Source: Aspidiotus rigidus
Lineage: Eukaryota > Arthropoda > Insecta > Hemiptera > Diaspididae
Length of the DNA: 64,000 nucleotides
NCBI GenBank assembly: GCA_035079385.1
Contig: JAVHKY010000024.1
Coordinates: forward strand, 8,680,001 to 8,744,000
Direction: 5' to 3'
Shown here: positions 23,613-35,300 of the stretch, in pieces
Layout: each line of letters starts with the position of its first letter
Position numbering within the stretch: the first letter of the stretch is position 1
The notes under the pieces: model-generated
Told to the model about the DNA's origin: nothing
Database searches by the model: none
What the model saw: only the letters and a program-made list of their open reading frames with translations
Program-made: the position numbers and the translations under genes

Positions 23613-24417
23613 AATCGCTTGCCAGCTTAAATCCTCGCGAACAGTTTCAGTTGTGTATGGCGGCGAAGGATTTTTCTGTAGTAGATGAGATGGACCCAAA
23701 TAGTCTATTTTATCTTTTTGACCATGAAATAGAATTCCTGAATGGAAAAAAAGAAATTCACACGACCTTACGATGTCCCACTGTACCAATATTGTATTTG
23801 CGACGAGGAAATTTGCCTGATGAAATAAAAATTGTAATGGAAGAAAATAAATTTTCGAGTGGACGGTACCAATTTCAACCAGAAATCTTCAAATCTGTTT
23901 CCAGTGAGTACAGGCTAAATCTAGGTACCTCAATGTCTTACACGTATTTTATCTCGATAGAGAGGAAATCGATGGTTGCTCAAAAACCGATGCGAAAAGT
24001 TTAGCTGAAGTAGATCGCATCTCTACCTCCCGCTCCTCATTACACATTTTTAAAGATAATTTCATGTTGGCTTTTTAATTTTTCATAATCGGATATCAAG
24101 AGTATGAACGAGTCAGCGCCAGGAGCAAAGCTGGAGCTCAGAAAATCAGCCCGTTGTCAGAATATGAGATCGATAACCACGACGCATATAATATGTGTAT
24201 GGCTGCGAAAGAACGCGTTATACATGCAATAAAAACATACGATTTTTGGACTGAGATACGCCAGCTTAGCTACGCATTCGAACATTATGAATTTGTTTAT
24301 AAAAATGGTAAGAGAGTACGAGATGTAGCAATCAAGTGTCCAACATCGCCCGAAACTTACTTGCGGGTGGGTGACAAAGGAAATAAATTTATTGTAATGA
24401 TTAAAGACGATACCTAA
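23613..24417 (+). CDS. Unidentified gene fragment: two tandem copies of an orphan domain
   Basis: Two coding-like exons, about 23613-23903 (strong TTTTTTGATTTTTTCAG acceptor, GTGAGT donor) and about 24101-24417 (phase-compatible acceptor after 24100, stop at 24415). They encode about 75-residue versions of the same domain. Shared features in order: CMAAK(D/E), then (Y/F)xF(D/E)HxxEF, NGK(K/R), then (R/K)CPTxPxxYLRxG and (K/F)IVM. AATAAA at 24421-24426 right after the stop suggests the second exon is terminal. Neither exon has its own ATG, so at least one 5' exon is missing. I do not recognise the domain, and there is no signal peptide or catalytic motif that I can name. The acceptor of the second exon has a weak pyrimidine tract and could instead be at 24141, in a different phase. 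Confidence 0.5.
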
Positions 24418-24426
24418 GTAAATAAA

Positions 24427-27400
24427 TTTTAACAAATGTTTGAAATTTATTGCGGAAACCTCTGGAGACGACAAACAAATATGATAATGAAAAAAAAATT
24501 TGAAAAGAGGCAATATAGAATTAAGAACCTCTTAGTTGACGTACCTAGGTACCTAATACTACACCTAATACGTAAATAGCGTTGCTTTCGAGAGCAATTT
24601 TTTACAGGACAAAAACTGTTTACGAGTTCAACTGTAGACGAATAAGAGTAGATCTCGCGTCTCATGAATAAAACGATCATTAATTATAAACTTCATTTAA
24701 AAATCCACATGTAGACTTAATTTGAAGATGAGGAAATGAATTGTGTACAAGCAGTTTGGCGACACTGTCTCCAAACAGAAATGGTCATTCGAAGTCCAAA
24801 AAAATGAAGACCGTCGCACTTGATGTATCTTCATCGCACAATTAATGATGTTTATCTAAGACATCTGTACAATGGCTAAGATTTTTCTTAAGAGTCATTG
24901 GCAATTAGTTCTCACGCCCTCCCCTCTTGTATCGAGAAAATGCGTGAGTGAAGTTTAATCGTGTACAGCGAACTTATCCTTCTCTTAATGCCACATTTGC
25001 CAATGGAAATAAAAATCCATCATATCCTCGAAGAAGGCGAATCCGCACTCCTTGTTGGAGACGCATTTGCTCCCGAAAGAACACCGATGGTGGAATTGAG
25101 GGGGTCAGAAGTGCAACTTGACCTTCTCGCCCTTCCAAAAAAGAGCGAAAAAATAATTTGGCGCTCAAGTAGAATAACAAATTGCAAATTAATGAAGAAC
25201 CGACTGACAAAGTTTTTGGAATGTTTTTCACCTCCCCTTTCTCCTGAGAAAAATTTATCCTGCCACCGCGAAAAGCAAATTTAAAATTATCATGAATCTA
25301 AGACATCTGTACCATAGCTGAGATTTTTCTCTAGAGTCACATTCGCCTCCCCCTCTCTCTCGTCCCAGCATCACGAGGATATGAAGGAAAATCTACATAA
25401 TTTCTGATGAACGAATCAAAGTGACGAAGATACAAGAGTGATTCCTTATCGACTGTAAAATTTGATCTGGAAGAAAGAATGAAAAGTTATATTAGGCTAC
25501 TCAGCTCATCCCTCTCTTTATATTTTGTACTGTATGTTAGGCTAACTAGCTCATCCTGCCTCTTTTATATATGCAAGCTCCGTCACTATTTTGTTACTAC
25601 GACGTCATTAATGCGTCATTTAAGACCTTAACCTGCTATTTTAGGCTAGCTAGTTTCACATATATTTGTACTAGGCCTAACGTACAATATACAATGTTCC
25701 ATTTTAGAGACTTGAAAAAACTACTTCATGTCTAATCTCGGCTTAGCTACTAATTTGACCCAACATACTCTTAATATGTAGTAAACTAGAGCCAGAGAGA
25801 AAGAGATGATAAGGGGGTAAAATGACGTCATAGGCCTATACTAGGCTTATACTAAGCTGTTCAGATGAATAAGTGGAGCGAGTCACCTAGTCAGCCCAAC
25901 ATACAGTACACTATACTAGGCTAAGGATGGGGGTGAACGAGCGAAAGCATGTCAGCTAGTTAGCCAAGGTTTAGGTTGGGCTAAGAAATACGGGTGGAGA
26001 AGGAAGTTACTATGATGACATCAAGACCAAAATAGATGTATCAAAAGTCGATATGATCGGTAGAATTGATTCAATGTGATCGATAAAATCGATATGTTAT
26101 ATTGAAATAAGGGATACGCGAATGAGGTCAGAGTGAGCGAGCCCCTCAGCTATAGTTAACCGTCAAGACGGAGCAAGCGTATAAAATATTAAGCTACATG
26201 TCTCTGGAGGAGATATGTTAACTTCTGTCTTCGTTATGTTTACCATTCAGGGTAAATATATCAAGCCCAACAACTTTCAGATACCTAAATAAGTACCTAA
26301 AATACTTAACGACGATTTTTTCAAGTGCCACCTTTGTAGAACCTCTCCTTACTTACTTGGCTCAGAAGTAGAAAATTTTTCAAGTATCCAACTCTACGAG
26401 GGCTTAGCACTCAAAATGTTTTTATAAATCCTTTAATTTAATTAGATTAAAGGTAGAGTAGGTTTGCGTGCGGTATCGGCAGGACGGTGGAAATTTCCAA
26501 CAAAAGAAGGTTCCTTCCCAGCATCATCTCCATTAGAACGGTTACACTTAAGAGGAGATCATCCAGAAGATGCAGTAGGATTATGCAAATACTGGGATAG
26601 ACGTGCGAGGCAGTTCTTATCACCATCATTTTGTCAAAATAATATCTATTTCTACGTCGTACGTACTTGCAATCCCAAAATCAAAATTTTACGTATCTTT
26701 CTATCATATTTCGTCATTCATGTTTACTAGAAATGTTCGCGCATTTGAAATGAGTAATTTTTTTTGTAGGATCGCGCGAATAATAGAGAGCGATACATGC
26801 GCATAGATCAACCTAATTACATTAGCCGAGCAATTATATCCGCGGATTCAACCAAAAAATCTTCAATAGTGAATCGATTTCCTCAGGTGTCGAACGTTCG
26901 GAAATAAGAGAGCAAAAAAAGTATAATATATTTGTTTGCAAATTGTGATATCTATTTTATAACCTTGCGCTGAGTTCTTCACAAATATCGGACACGCTTT
27001 CGAGTAAGTCGTCATTATTTCAACTTTTCTTTTTTTTTTTGTAGACCTACTCGTACGAATATCGGTATCCTCTATGTGTGTTCCACGAACTTATTCGCTT
27101 TCGTCGTCGATTTATCTGGAGAATCAAAGTCGTTCGGAAGTTGTTATTTAAAAACTAGAAGAAAGCGAATAGGGAAAATAAAACATTCTCGCCTCGTTCA
27201 AAGCTCTCTGAGAACTCGAACGAGACAGGAAGCGCCCTATTAGATCAGTTTAAAAGAGTCTCCGAATGCATTCTCCGCAAAAAATGAACGAGAGAGAAAG
27301 GAATTATTCGAATCTAGCTCTAAGATATACACAGCGTAGACATAATTGAGTTATTTAAAGTAAATTAAAGGCTACGCCAACAAACATACGACAGTAGCCT

Positions 27401-28029
27401 AAGTTCAAGATTTTTATCGTCGTGAACATTTTGTATGGAAAAAACATAACTGGAGTCTACCTATGTATTTGAAGATAGCGAGGGAAAGTATATTATAGAC
27501 TTGATATTGAAGATTTACTCTACAGCGAAACAAAAATTTTAATCTTCCTGCAGTGAAAACAAGATTCATGAGTAAATCAGAAGTTGACATGTTTCCCAAC
27601 TTACTTTCTCCTACTTTCAGTCAGATCGAACTAGCCTCTCCAAGCATTATTTCTGGATGTAAGTTATATGGTGAGAAGTTCGGATCTCCAAAGGAAACCT
27701 TTTAATTTTCCAAAGTCGCTAATTCTGCTCCGAAGAATGGACACTATACCATGGAAAAATTTCGCAATCTCATACTGAATTTTCAGACCGTCAACAGAGC
27801 ACGTTTTTCCCCCTGTAAAAAAGCCAGCTCTTCATAATACAATAATCAACAAAGGCCGTGGTCAAACGTTGAACCGGGGTGGTATTAATCTACAACATCC
27901 AGTTTCTTCGCAGTGCACGCTGGAAATTGCGAAATATCAAATCTTGTTTTCAAAGAGAGGGTTTGAAAGTCTTTAGGTTCTTACGTCAGATCTTCTTTTA
28001 GTGTTTTTCAATTTAGAGTGTTAGTAAGA
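24427..28029. other. Gene-poor repeat-bearing DNA
   Basis: No gene that I can support. It holds repeated TTAGGCTA(A/C)..AGCTCATCC phrases around 25.49-25.56 kb, single TGACGTCAT-like sites near 25.60 and 25.84 kb, and a GATCGATAAAATCGATATG patch near 26.08 kb. The open frame at about 26464-26610 on the plus strand has no recognisable motif and no clear splice sites. Confidence 0.4.
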
Positions 28030-28600
28030 AAGAAGGGAAAAACACAAATACTCAACCGCAATATTTTTGCTATACATTAAAGCACTTTCGGCGCAATGGC
28101 CATCATCAGTGAACGAATAAAATACAAATGACAGAAAATTGATGGAAAATGAATGAAAAACCTACAAACGGACAATCGGGAATAAACACGAGATACCGAG
28201 AACAAGAGCCGTTGATGAATCATCAATCGACGCTTTCTTTGACCATGCCAGATCATAAACACCAGTTTCTTATTTTTCGTCAGCCTCGCCGTCGTTGTCA
28301 CTACTTGGAGGGGGAGGGAGGAGGTGATCCTGCGTGGTATGCGGTACCGTAGCTTCGTCTTCTTGACGTTCCACCCTTTGAAGGCAGCCCAAAATAAGTA
28401 GGGATGAGCCCACACTCAGGGAGGACTTTATTGAGGACGTAATCTCCGTGCTTCAAATGGGGGCAAACTCCGAAGTCCTCAATTGCTTTCTGACGACGGA
28501 ACCTTCGTTCATACCGAATCGGGTGGCATTTATCGAGGTCAAACTGATGACCGGCCTCAATTAAATACTCCGCGAACGTTCCTAAATCAAAAGTCAACAT
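28030..28600 (-). mobile_element. Penelope-like element, 3' relic with GIY-YIG end and terminal repeat
   Basis: On the minus strand an open frame from about 28600 to 28301 encodes FAEYLIEAGHQFDLDKC followed by RYERRFRRQKAIEDFG. This fits the C-terminal part of the GIY-YIG endonuclease domain of Penelope-like retroelements (AEH..E.GH.FD....I...ER...R...E). The reverse transcriptase and the GIY/YIG half are absent, so the copy is 5'-truncated. Downstream (28115-28085, minus strand) is CTGATGATGGC-CATT-GCGCCGAAAG, which has the CUGAUGA and GAAA boxes of a hammerhead ribozyme around a pairable stem II. Such ribozymes are known in the terminal repeats of this superfamily. I could not close stems I and III by eye, so activity is uncertain. 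Confidence 0.6.
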
Positions 28601-28605
28601 TTTTA

Positions 28606-30293
28606 TTTATATCTTAAAGGTCGAAATTTTGACTGGAGCCTGTTTTAGGAAAGGTTTTTCTGGAAAAATGTCCGCCATTCACCATCCTTCTAAACTATTT
28701 CAGTCCCCAAAAGAGGGGGAAGGCTATGAACATCTTTGAGGACTTGAAGAAATTCTTGAAGGATGATCGGCACATCTGAGGACATAGAGAAGAAAAAGAA
28801 GAAGGAAAGAAAAAAAAAAGCGCGAAAAAGAAAAGAATTAGGAGAGGGACTTGGAAAAAATTGGGGTCGACTTTTAAGCTATGAAAGGCAATAAGTATGC
28901 GATATCAGGGGTGGAGGAATCAGACTTTTAAAAACCTTATTAACGCCAGGGTAAAATAACAAATCTCAAATTGATGGGAAACCGAGCAAAACGACGGCTT
29001 CCTCAACAATATTGAACAAGGAACGCAGGGAACCTGTTCTATGGGTTGAAAAATAATACATGACATGACCCGAGTTAGGATAGCCCCTTCAAGTAACTAG
29101 ACATGCAATGCCTCAAATACCATAAGTTTTCCTTCTATCATATATTACTACTAGCGAGTCGAAATATAGCTTGAGAGTCGAAATTTTTCCAAGTTTTTGG
29201 CCGTACGGCACACGGCAAATTTTTCCACGTTCCCTTTCGTCATATATGGCCCAGAGGTCGAATTTTTCCAAGTCCCTATCCCATCATAATATAGCTTAAA
29301 AGTCGACATTTTGTCAAGTCCAACCTTTCAACTATATATGATAGAGAGGGGGGAGAGGCTTAGACCATTTTCACCCATAGAACAGGTTCCCTGTTAAAAT
29401 TAGTGATTTTTCCCCTTCGGAAAATCTTGAATCATGGATATGCATGTATCAATATTCAATCTTTATGGTATAAAAATATCGATTTTATTGATATATCAAC
29501 ATCAATTTCAATTTTATCGATATACAGTATCAATATTGACTTTATTGATATGTCGTCTGGCTATGGCAGTAAAGCCTATAGCAGTAAAACTTATTATACC
29601 AGTATAAGCCTAGTACACTTTATACATAGTTTGATGGGATCTAAGGCTAATACAATGTGTAATATTAGGGCTAGTAAAGGCTACTGTAGGCCTGGTATAA
29701 TAAAAGTAGCAAAAGTCGAACCAACAGCCTCAGGCTTCCCCTGTATACTGTATGCTAGGTCTAGTATAACGAAAGCAGGGAAGGTCAAAATTTTAAAAGT
29801 TGGTCAAGTCGCGTGACGGGCGAAAATCTCAGAACGATCCTCAGCCTTAAGATTCATTTATGTCATGAAAGGGTGGAAGAGTACTCAGAAAATTTCAACT
29901 TCAGATACATATTACGAGGAGAGACGCCCAGACGTCCTAAGGTGGCGTAGAAAAAAGTTTATATCCCTCATAAAAATTACAGCTTCCTTGACGAAGTTGA
30001 ACGAGGAATTCAGTCTTCCTCCTTTATAGAATAGGTCTCCAGTCAAAACAGGCTCCTAGTTCGTTTCAATCAACGCAATGAATGAAATAAACCCTTGAGC
30101 AGTGAAGGAGGTGAGTTGAGAGTTTTCCTCCAAGTCCTCCTCCTCCTGATATGTAGCTCGATGGTTGGAATTTTTCCGAGTCTTTTCTTCCTCATTTATA
30201 CCCAAGCTCGAAGGTGAAAATATTTCTTCGTCCCTCTCTTCTGAATAAGTATTGCTCAATGGTTGAAATTTTTCCATGTTACCTATTTGATAT
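28606..30293. other. Repeat-rich non-coding DNA
   Basis: Contains an inverted pair around GGGAACCTGTTCTATGGGT (29031-29049 and 29375-29393), several copies of the GTCGAAATTTTTCCAAGTCC word, and a low-complexity stretch at about 29480-29760. That stretch is built from ATTGATAT/ATCGAT and GCCTAGTATAA-like phrases; its 137-codon ORF is a product of low complexity. I see no gene. Confidence 0.45.
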
Positions 30294-30295
30294 TA

Positions 30296-31054
30296 GGGTC
30301 AGATGGGGCAAAAAGTGAACAAAATTTCGTTTTGTAAGAAAAAAGTTGATAATAAGATTTTTAATCCCATTGAAGAGTAGTGAAACGTGTTTAGTAAACC
30401 TTCTTCTACATTCTCATTCATATAAACAAGAAAATCAATCTATTTTTCCCCGAGTTTTCACCATGAATATGTGTTAACTAATTACCCTTCGAAATGGGGT
30501 AAAAAGTGAACGGTATGGGGCAAAAGATGAACGTGTATTTCTTATGGGAAAAAAAGGTTCACTTTTTGCCCCGTGCAAAATATTCTCCAAAAAATATTCA
30601 CTTTTTGCCACATGAAAAATCCTCATAAGAATAACACGTTAACTTTTTTACCCCATTCGTAGTTCACTTGTTGCCCCATTTATTTCACATGTCTGAGCTC
30701 TTGGTAGGTCCAGATTTACCAGATTTCAAAAACACGTGAAGGAAGCCCATGATTTTTCCTCCCCAAAAAATACTTGAAAACAATTGAGAAATAATGATGA
30801 CATTGCGAGAAATTGACTTTGCATTCCGAGTTGCAAGACAGTTTTTTTCTGAAAAAATAAGGTTTTTTAGAAACATTTTTTTCTTTTCCATTTCAAATGA
30901 GAAAAGCTCAAATCATCTGCCAAAATGAAAGTAGAAGAGTTGCCCTACACATTGGCGTTGGAAATTCCTTCTGAAACTCTTTCTGAACAAAAATAAACTA
31001 CTATTCACTTTTTGCCCCAGAAAATTGGGGTTCACCTTTTGCCCCATCTGACCC
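30296..31054. mobile_element. Non-autonomous DNA element with GGGTCAGATGGGGCAAAAAG ends
   Basis: A 759-bp element with terminal inverted repeats of about 25 bp (GGGTCAGATGGGGCAAAAAG... and its inverse at 31030-31054), flanked by TA on both sides (30294-30295, 31055-31056). The TA flank suggests a Tc1/mariner-type target site. The interior repeats the terminal word GGGGCAAAAAGTGAAC or its inverse about seven more times (for example near 30495, 30515, 30560, 30600, 30640, 30665, 31003), some with one or two changes. No transposase frame is present. Confidence 0.75.
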
Positions 31055-31056
31055 TA

Positions 31057-32322
31057 TCTGAAAGTCAGAATATTTTTAAGTGCTCCTCATCACATACGTA
31101 GTTCAAATATCAAAATTCTTTCAATTTACGGCCTTTGATGAATATAGCGAAGGTAATTTTCGTTCCTCGTGTCTTTCTTTCGTCCTGTCGTTCTTGGGCA
31201 GTCACAATCTTGGCTGGTAAAATAGCTACAAGAACTTGGTGAATGACCTTTGGCCGGTGAAGTACATGAAGTTTTATTACGTAAGATATGATTAGCTTTC
31301 TCTTCCTCTTCTATGACACCCTTCAGCAGCGAAGTCGATCTAAAACAATTCAGAAACTTCTCAGATGGAGACTAGAGCCTCTCTCAGTCACCACAGTCTA
31401 CTAACAATAGAGTGAATCAATAGAATGGTCAATCTTGCGTCCAAGTTTGGAAAATTAATGACTTTACTGGGAGAAAGTTTTCTGCACAATAGAATGGATG
31501 AGGCCCCAAAAAGACCAAAAAAGAAAATTGTTTAGCTCGTAATTGTTCTTCACCTCGACGTAAATCTCATAAACGTTTGCAGGAGCACGCTGAATGTCCC
31601 TATCTTTGCTGTCGTGTGTTCAAGTTCATGAACACGCATTTCAATACCTACGTGCTTACACAAAATAGTTCAGTTGTACTCGTACACAAGATTGTTGTAT
31701 TCGCACGCAAAATTATTCTCTCTACCGTATTCAACTCGATGAAAATCACAGAAGAAACTTACATAAAAAACATCTATTTATTACTCAATATTGTTTGTTA
31801 TCTGCACGTATGACTTCTTCCTGCACTCCATTCGAGCATCGGATTCAGGCCGATCGTCATAATAAATTAGTGATCGCTGATAGGAAATTTGTATCGACTG
31901 TTGTACGCTGTAATAATAAAAATGATAACCTTTAATCTTCTAGCGATATCTAGAGAATATAAATTTACTTTGAACGACGTAGATGTTGTCTCTGCATCAG
32001 TAGAAGTAAGCGTATGCTGCCTCTGAATAAGCGTTTACTCTGCTGCAGATTATTGTCAGGATGCGCGCGTGCCTTTTCATTAATAACGAGCGATGTGTAA
32101 ATTTATAAAACGTACCTACCTAAATAATTCGTTTTTTTTTGTGCATTCAGCGAAAGCGGAGTTCTCTTTTTCTCATTGGTCAGACGGAGTGCAGTGGGAG
32201 ACGTCGAAAAAGTCATTCGAACTTTTGAACATTTCACATCCGAGTCGACGAGTCGAAGACGAGAATTCAGCGGATTGCGTATAGAATAATATGAATATTT
32301 CGGTTGTTTGAAGTAAACGAAA
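31057..32322 (+). promoter_or_regulatory. Upstream region of apoLpp
   Basis: Non-coding DNA before the apoLpp start codon. A T-rich tract ending TGCATTCAG at about 32150 could be the acceptor of a 5' UTR exon leading to the ATG at 32323. No TATA box or other defined element is clear to me. The short ORFs here lack family features. Confidence 0.35.
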
Positions 32323-32394
32323 ATGCGTAAATTTAACGTACTTCGAGTTTTATCGCTCTTCTTTATCGGTGCATGTTTCCTGGAGCGAGGGTCC
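32323..32394 (+). other. apoLpp: apoLpp signal peptide
   Basis: MRKFN is followed by a hydrophobic core VLRVLSLFFIGACFL and then a polar ERGSTESDK stretch. It is a typical secretory signal, expected for a fat-body-secreted protein; the exact cleavage site is not determined. A 139-nt first exon separated by a 5.6-kb intron from the rest. Confidence 0.8.
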
Positions 32395-35300
32395 ACCGAG
32401 TCAGATAAACAAGCGGCGGCGGCGACTACTTTACTGCCCGAACAAGTTATTATCGGCGATGGTGAGTACCGAGTTATGTTATTCTTCTAAATTCCGGAAA
32501 GAAAAAGTTACGATTCAGAGGGAGCCTCCATTAGGCGAGTTCCAGTCCTTAATGAGTTATTTTGCTTCGCATAAACTTATGTACCTGTAATCAAAGGGGT
32601 AAGTCAATATCGAAGACAAACGAAGCTAAATTTCTATTCAAGGAAACTTTTCCTGAGTTGTTTACACGCACACGTGTCTAGAAATGGAGTTCGCGTTTAT
32701 AGGAAATGTAGTAAGTACGGTGACGAGTTGGACGTCACTTGAATTCCTTGAACGTCGAACTCGTGTAAGTACAAATATATTGAGTCTAATAACTCAAAAG
32801 TCTCATAAGTTCATTTCTTGGAAAAGACTGGGAATTGTCCTTAAATTCTTGACAGTGGGCTCTTTTTGGGTTTGTATTCCTTTTCCTCAACATTCAACAT
32901 TCCTAGAAATTGAAATGAAAATTATTGTCTTCTTCATAAAAAAAACGGAGTTAATCGAAGGGTGGCATGGAACCTGTTTTATTGGAGATCTATGACGTCA
33001 TCAGATTGCATTATTATCACGTCGATGAGGATCAGGTTTTTGTTTTTACTCCAAATCTTTCGCCTGATACATCGCTCAAAGGTCAAAGTTGACCATGACG
33101 GAAAGATGGGGGAAATCCTTCCGACCAAAGAAAAAAAAACCGAAAAATCTGTAGTATGTAATGAAATGGAATTTTATGCCGCAATATCAACTCTGGATTG
33201 GCTGGAAACAAAATCGTGAGCCAAATGAGAGCGGGGTTGTAGCGAAGTTATTACAACGATTTTCACACTGCGATCAGTTTGCTTATCATGTTGAAGAGAG
33301 AAACAAAAACAAGTGCTTTTGACTTTTTTCTCACCGAAAGTGATCGTCCGCATCCGCTTCTGCACATTTTCAACCAAGTAACCCGGCCCATAAAGCAGGT
33401 TATTCTTTGATAAAAGATACTCATTCGTAAACTCTCTTTCATTATCGACGTTAACCGATGCAAGCAGGGATTTTCCGATTTCAATTTCAACAATCAATTT
33501 TTCTCGTCCCGTCCCCTGGTGGTCCCCTGAAATCAAAATTGCATTGAAAAACCGAAATAAAGCCCTCAATCGTTACAAAAAGACCGCAGATGTATCAGAC
33601 CTCATTAACTATAAAAGACTACGAGCCAAAGCCCGATGTCTACTTCGTTCCGCCAAGAAACGAAGCTGGAACTCGTTTGTCTCGTCAATTAATCGACCTG
33701 TTTCTTGCTCCGCTATGTGGAGTAACATTAAAAAGTTAACAGGTTCGAAACAAACATTCTCCTTCCAACCCCTCTATCAAAACAACCAAATCTATGAATC
33801 ACCATCAGAAATCAGCGAAATACTAGCTGAGAATTATTTTCAAATTTCCTCCAACACTAACTACGACCCACCTTTCACTCGAATCAAACAACAAGCCGAA
33901 AACACCACAATAGATTTCTCCCTTAATCTGTCACAAACTCTCACACTTCCCTACAACAAACCAATCACCAAACAAGAAGTCACCCACACCATCTCCCTCT
34001 GCTCCAAAAAATCAGCTCCCGGTCTCGACCAAATTAGCCCCGCTATGCTACACAAACTTCATACAAATGCCATCTCACACCTCACCTCACTCCTAAACCG
34101 AATACTTTTTTCCACCTCCTTCCCCAATAACGTGAAAACAGCTCTAATCATTCCAATCCTGAAACCTCTCAAAGACCCCTCACACCCTCTATCCTACCGA
34201 CCCATATCACTACTAAGCACTCTTAGCAAAATTCTCGAAAAAATTATCAATAGTAGAGTCTCTTGGTTCCTTGATTCCAACGAAATATTAAGTAATACAC
34301 AATATGGGTGCCGTAAGGGCCGATCAGCTCTAATGGCCCTTGCTGACCTCGATTCCCAAATCTACGACGCCCATGCTCACGGAGCGAACCTCTACTCGAT
34401 ATTTTTTGATATGGAAAACGCTTTCCCGAGAGTCTGGACATACCAAATATGCGTCATCCTACACCAACTTGGACTGCGAGGACCCTTCCCTCTCCTACTT
34501 CAAAATTATCTTACTAATCGATCTTTTAGAGTTTGCGTAAGCGATCACTACTCCTCAACCTTCCCTCAAGAAAATGGTATCCCCCAAGGATCCCCACTTA
34601 GCGGCACCCTCTTTCTCATCGCCATCAACAACATAACAAAAATCATAAAATCTCCAATTCAAATCCTCCTATTCTCTGATGACCTAAGCATCCATTTACG
34701 TTCCACTAACACAACTCGCGCCCATCGTCTGCTACAAAAAACAATCAATAAAGTACACACTTGGCTTTCCCTCCTAGGATTCCTCATTTCTTACCCCAAA
34801 ACCAAACTCGCCATTTTCCAAAAACCACGCCAGAAAACTATTAAATTTCCCCCTCTCACAATAGCTAACTACCCGATCCCACAAGTCAAAACTACTAAAG
34901 TTCTTGGCCTCAATTTCCACAACTGTCACTCTTGGATCCCCCATATCAAACTAACTAAATCAAAATGCATTCGAGCACTCAATGTTCTAAAATTCCTCTC
35001 CCACCCTAAAGAAGGTTGTAACCGAAAAAACCTTCTCCACCTCTACCAGAGCTTAATCCGATCCATCCTTGATTATGGATCACCCATTTACGGTCTCGCC
35101 CCTCCCTCTCATTTAAAACTACTCGACACCATCCAAAATTCTTCACTCAGAATAGCTACTGGAGCATTCCGAACCAGTCCCGCTGAAAGCCTCTGTGCAG
35201 ACACTGGCTTCCCCCCCACTTCACTATCGACGCCTCAAACTGACAACCAACTTCCTCACAACTGTCCTACAATATCCGCAAACCCCCGTCCACCATCGCA

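Noticed and set aside
24961..25284. 107-aa ORF starting with a hydrophobic stretch
   Set aside because: No recognisable motif, no splice context, and an equally long ORF on the opposite strand; not supported as a gene.
28077..28415. 112-aa minus-strand ORF
   Set aside because: It is in a different frame from the GIY-YIG match and covers the non-coding end of the Penelope relic.
29403..29816. 137-aa ORF rich in S, I, D and Y
   Set aside because: It falls in low-complexity ATTGATAT / AGTATAA repeats and has no domain.
30296..31054. CRISPR-like regular repeats
   Set aside because: Repeats are in both orientations, unevenly spaced, and match the terminal inverted repeats of a eukaryotic mobile element.
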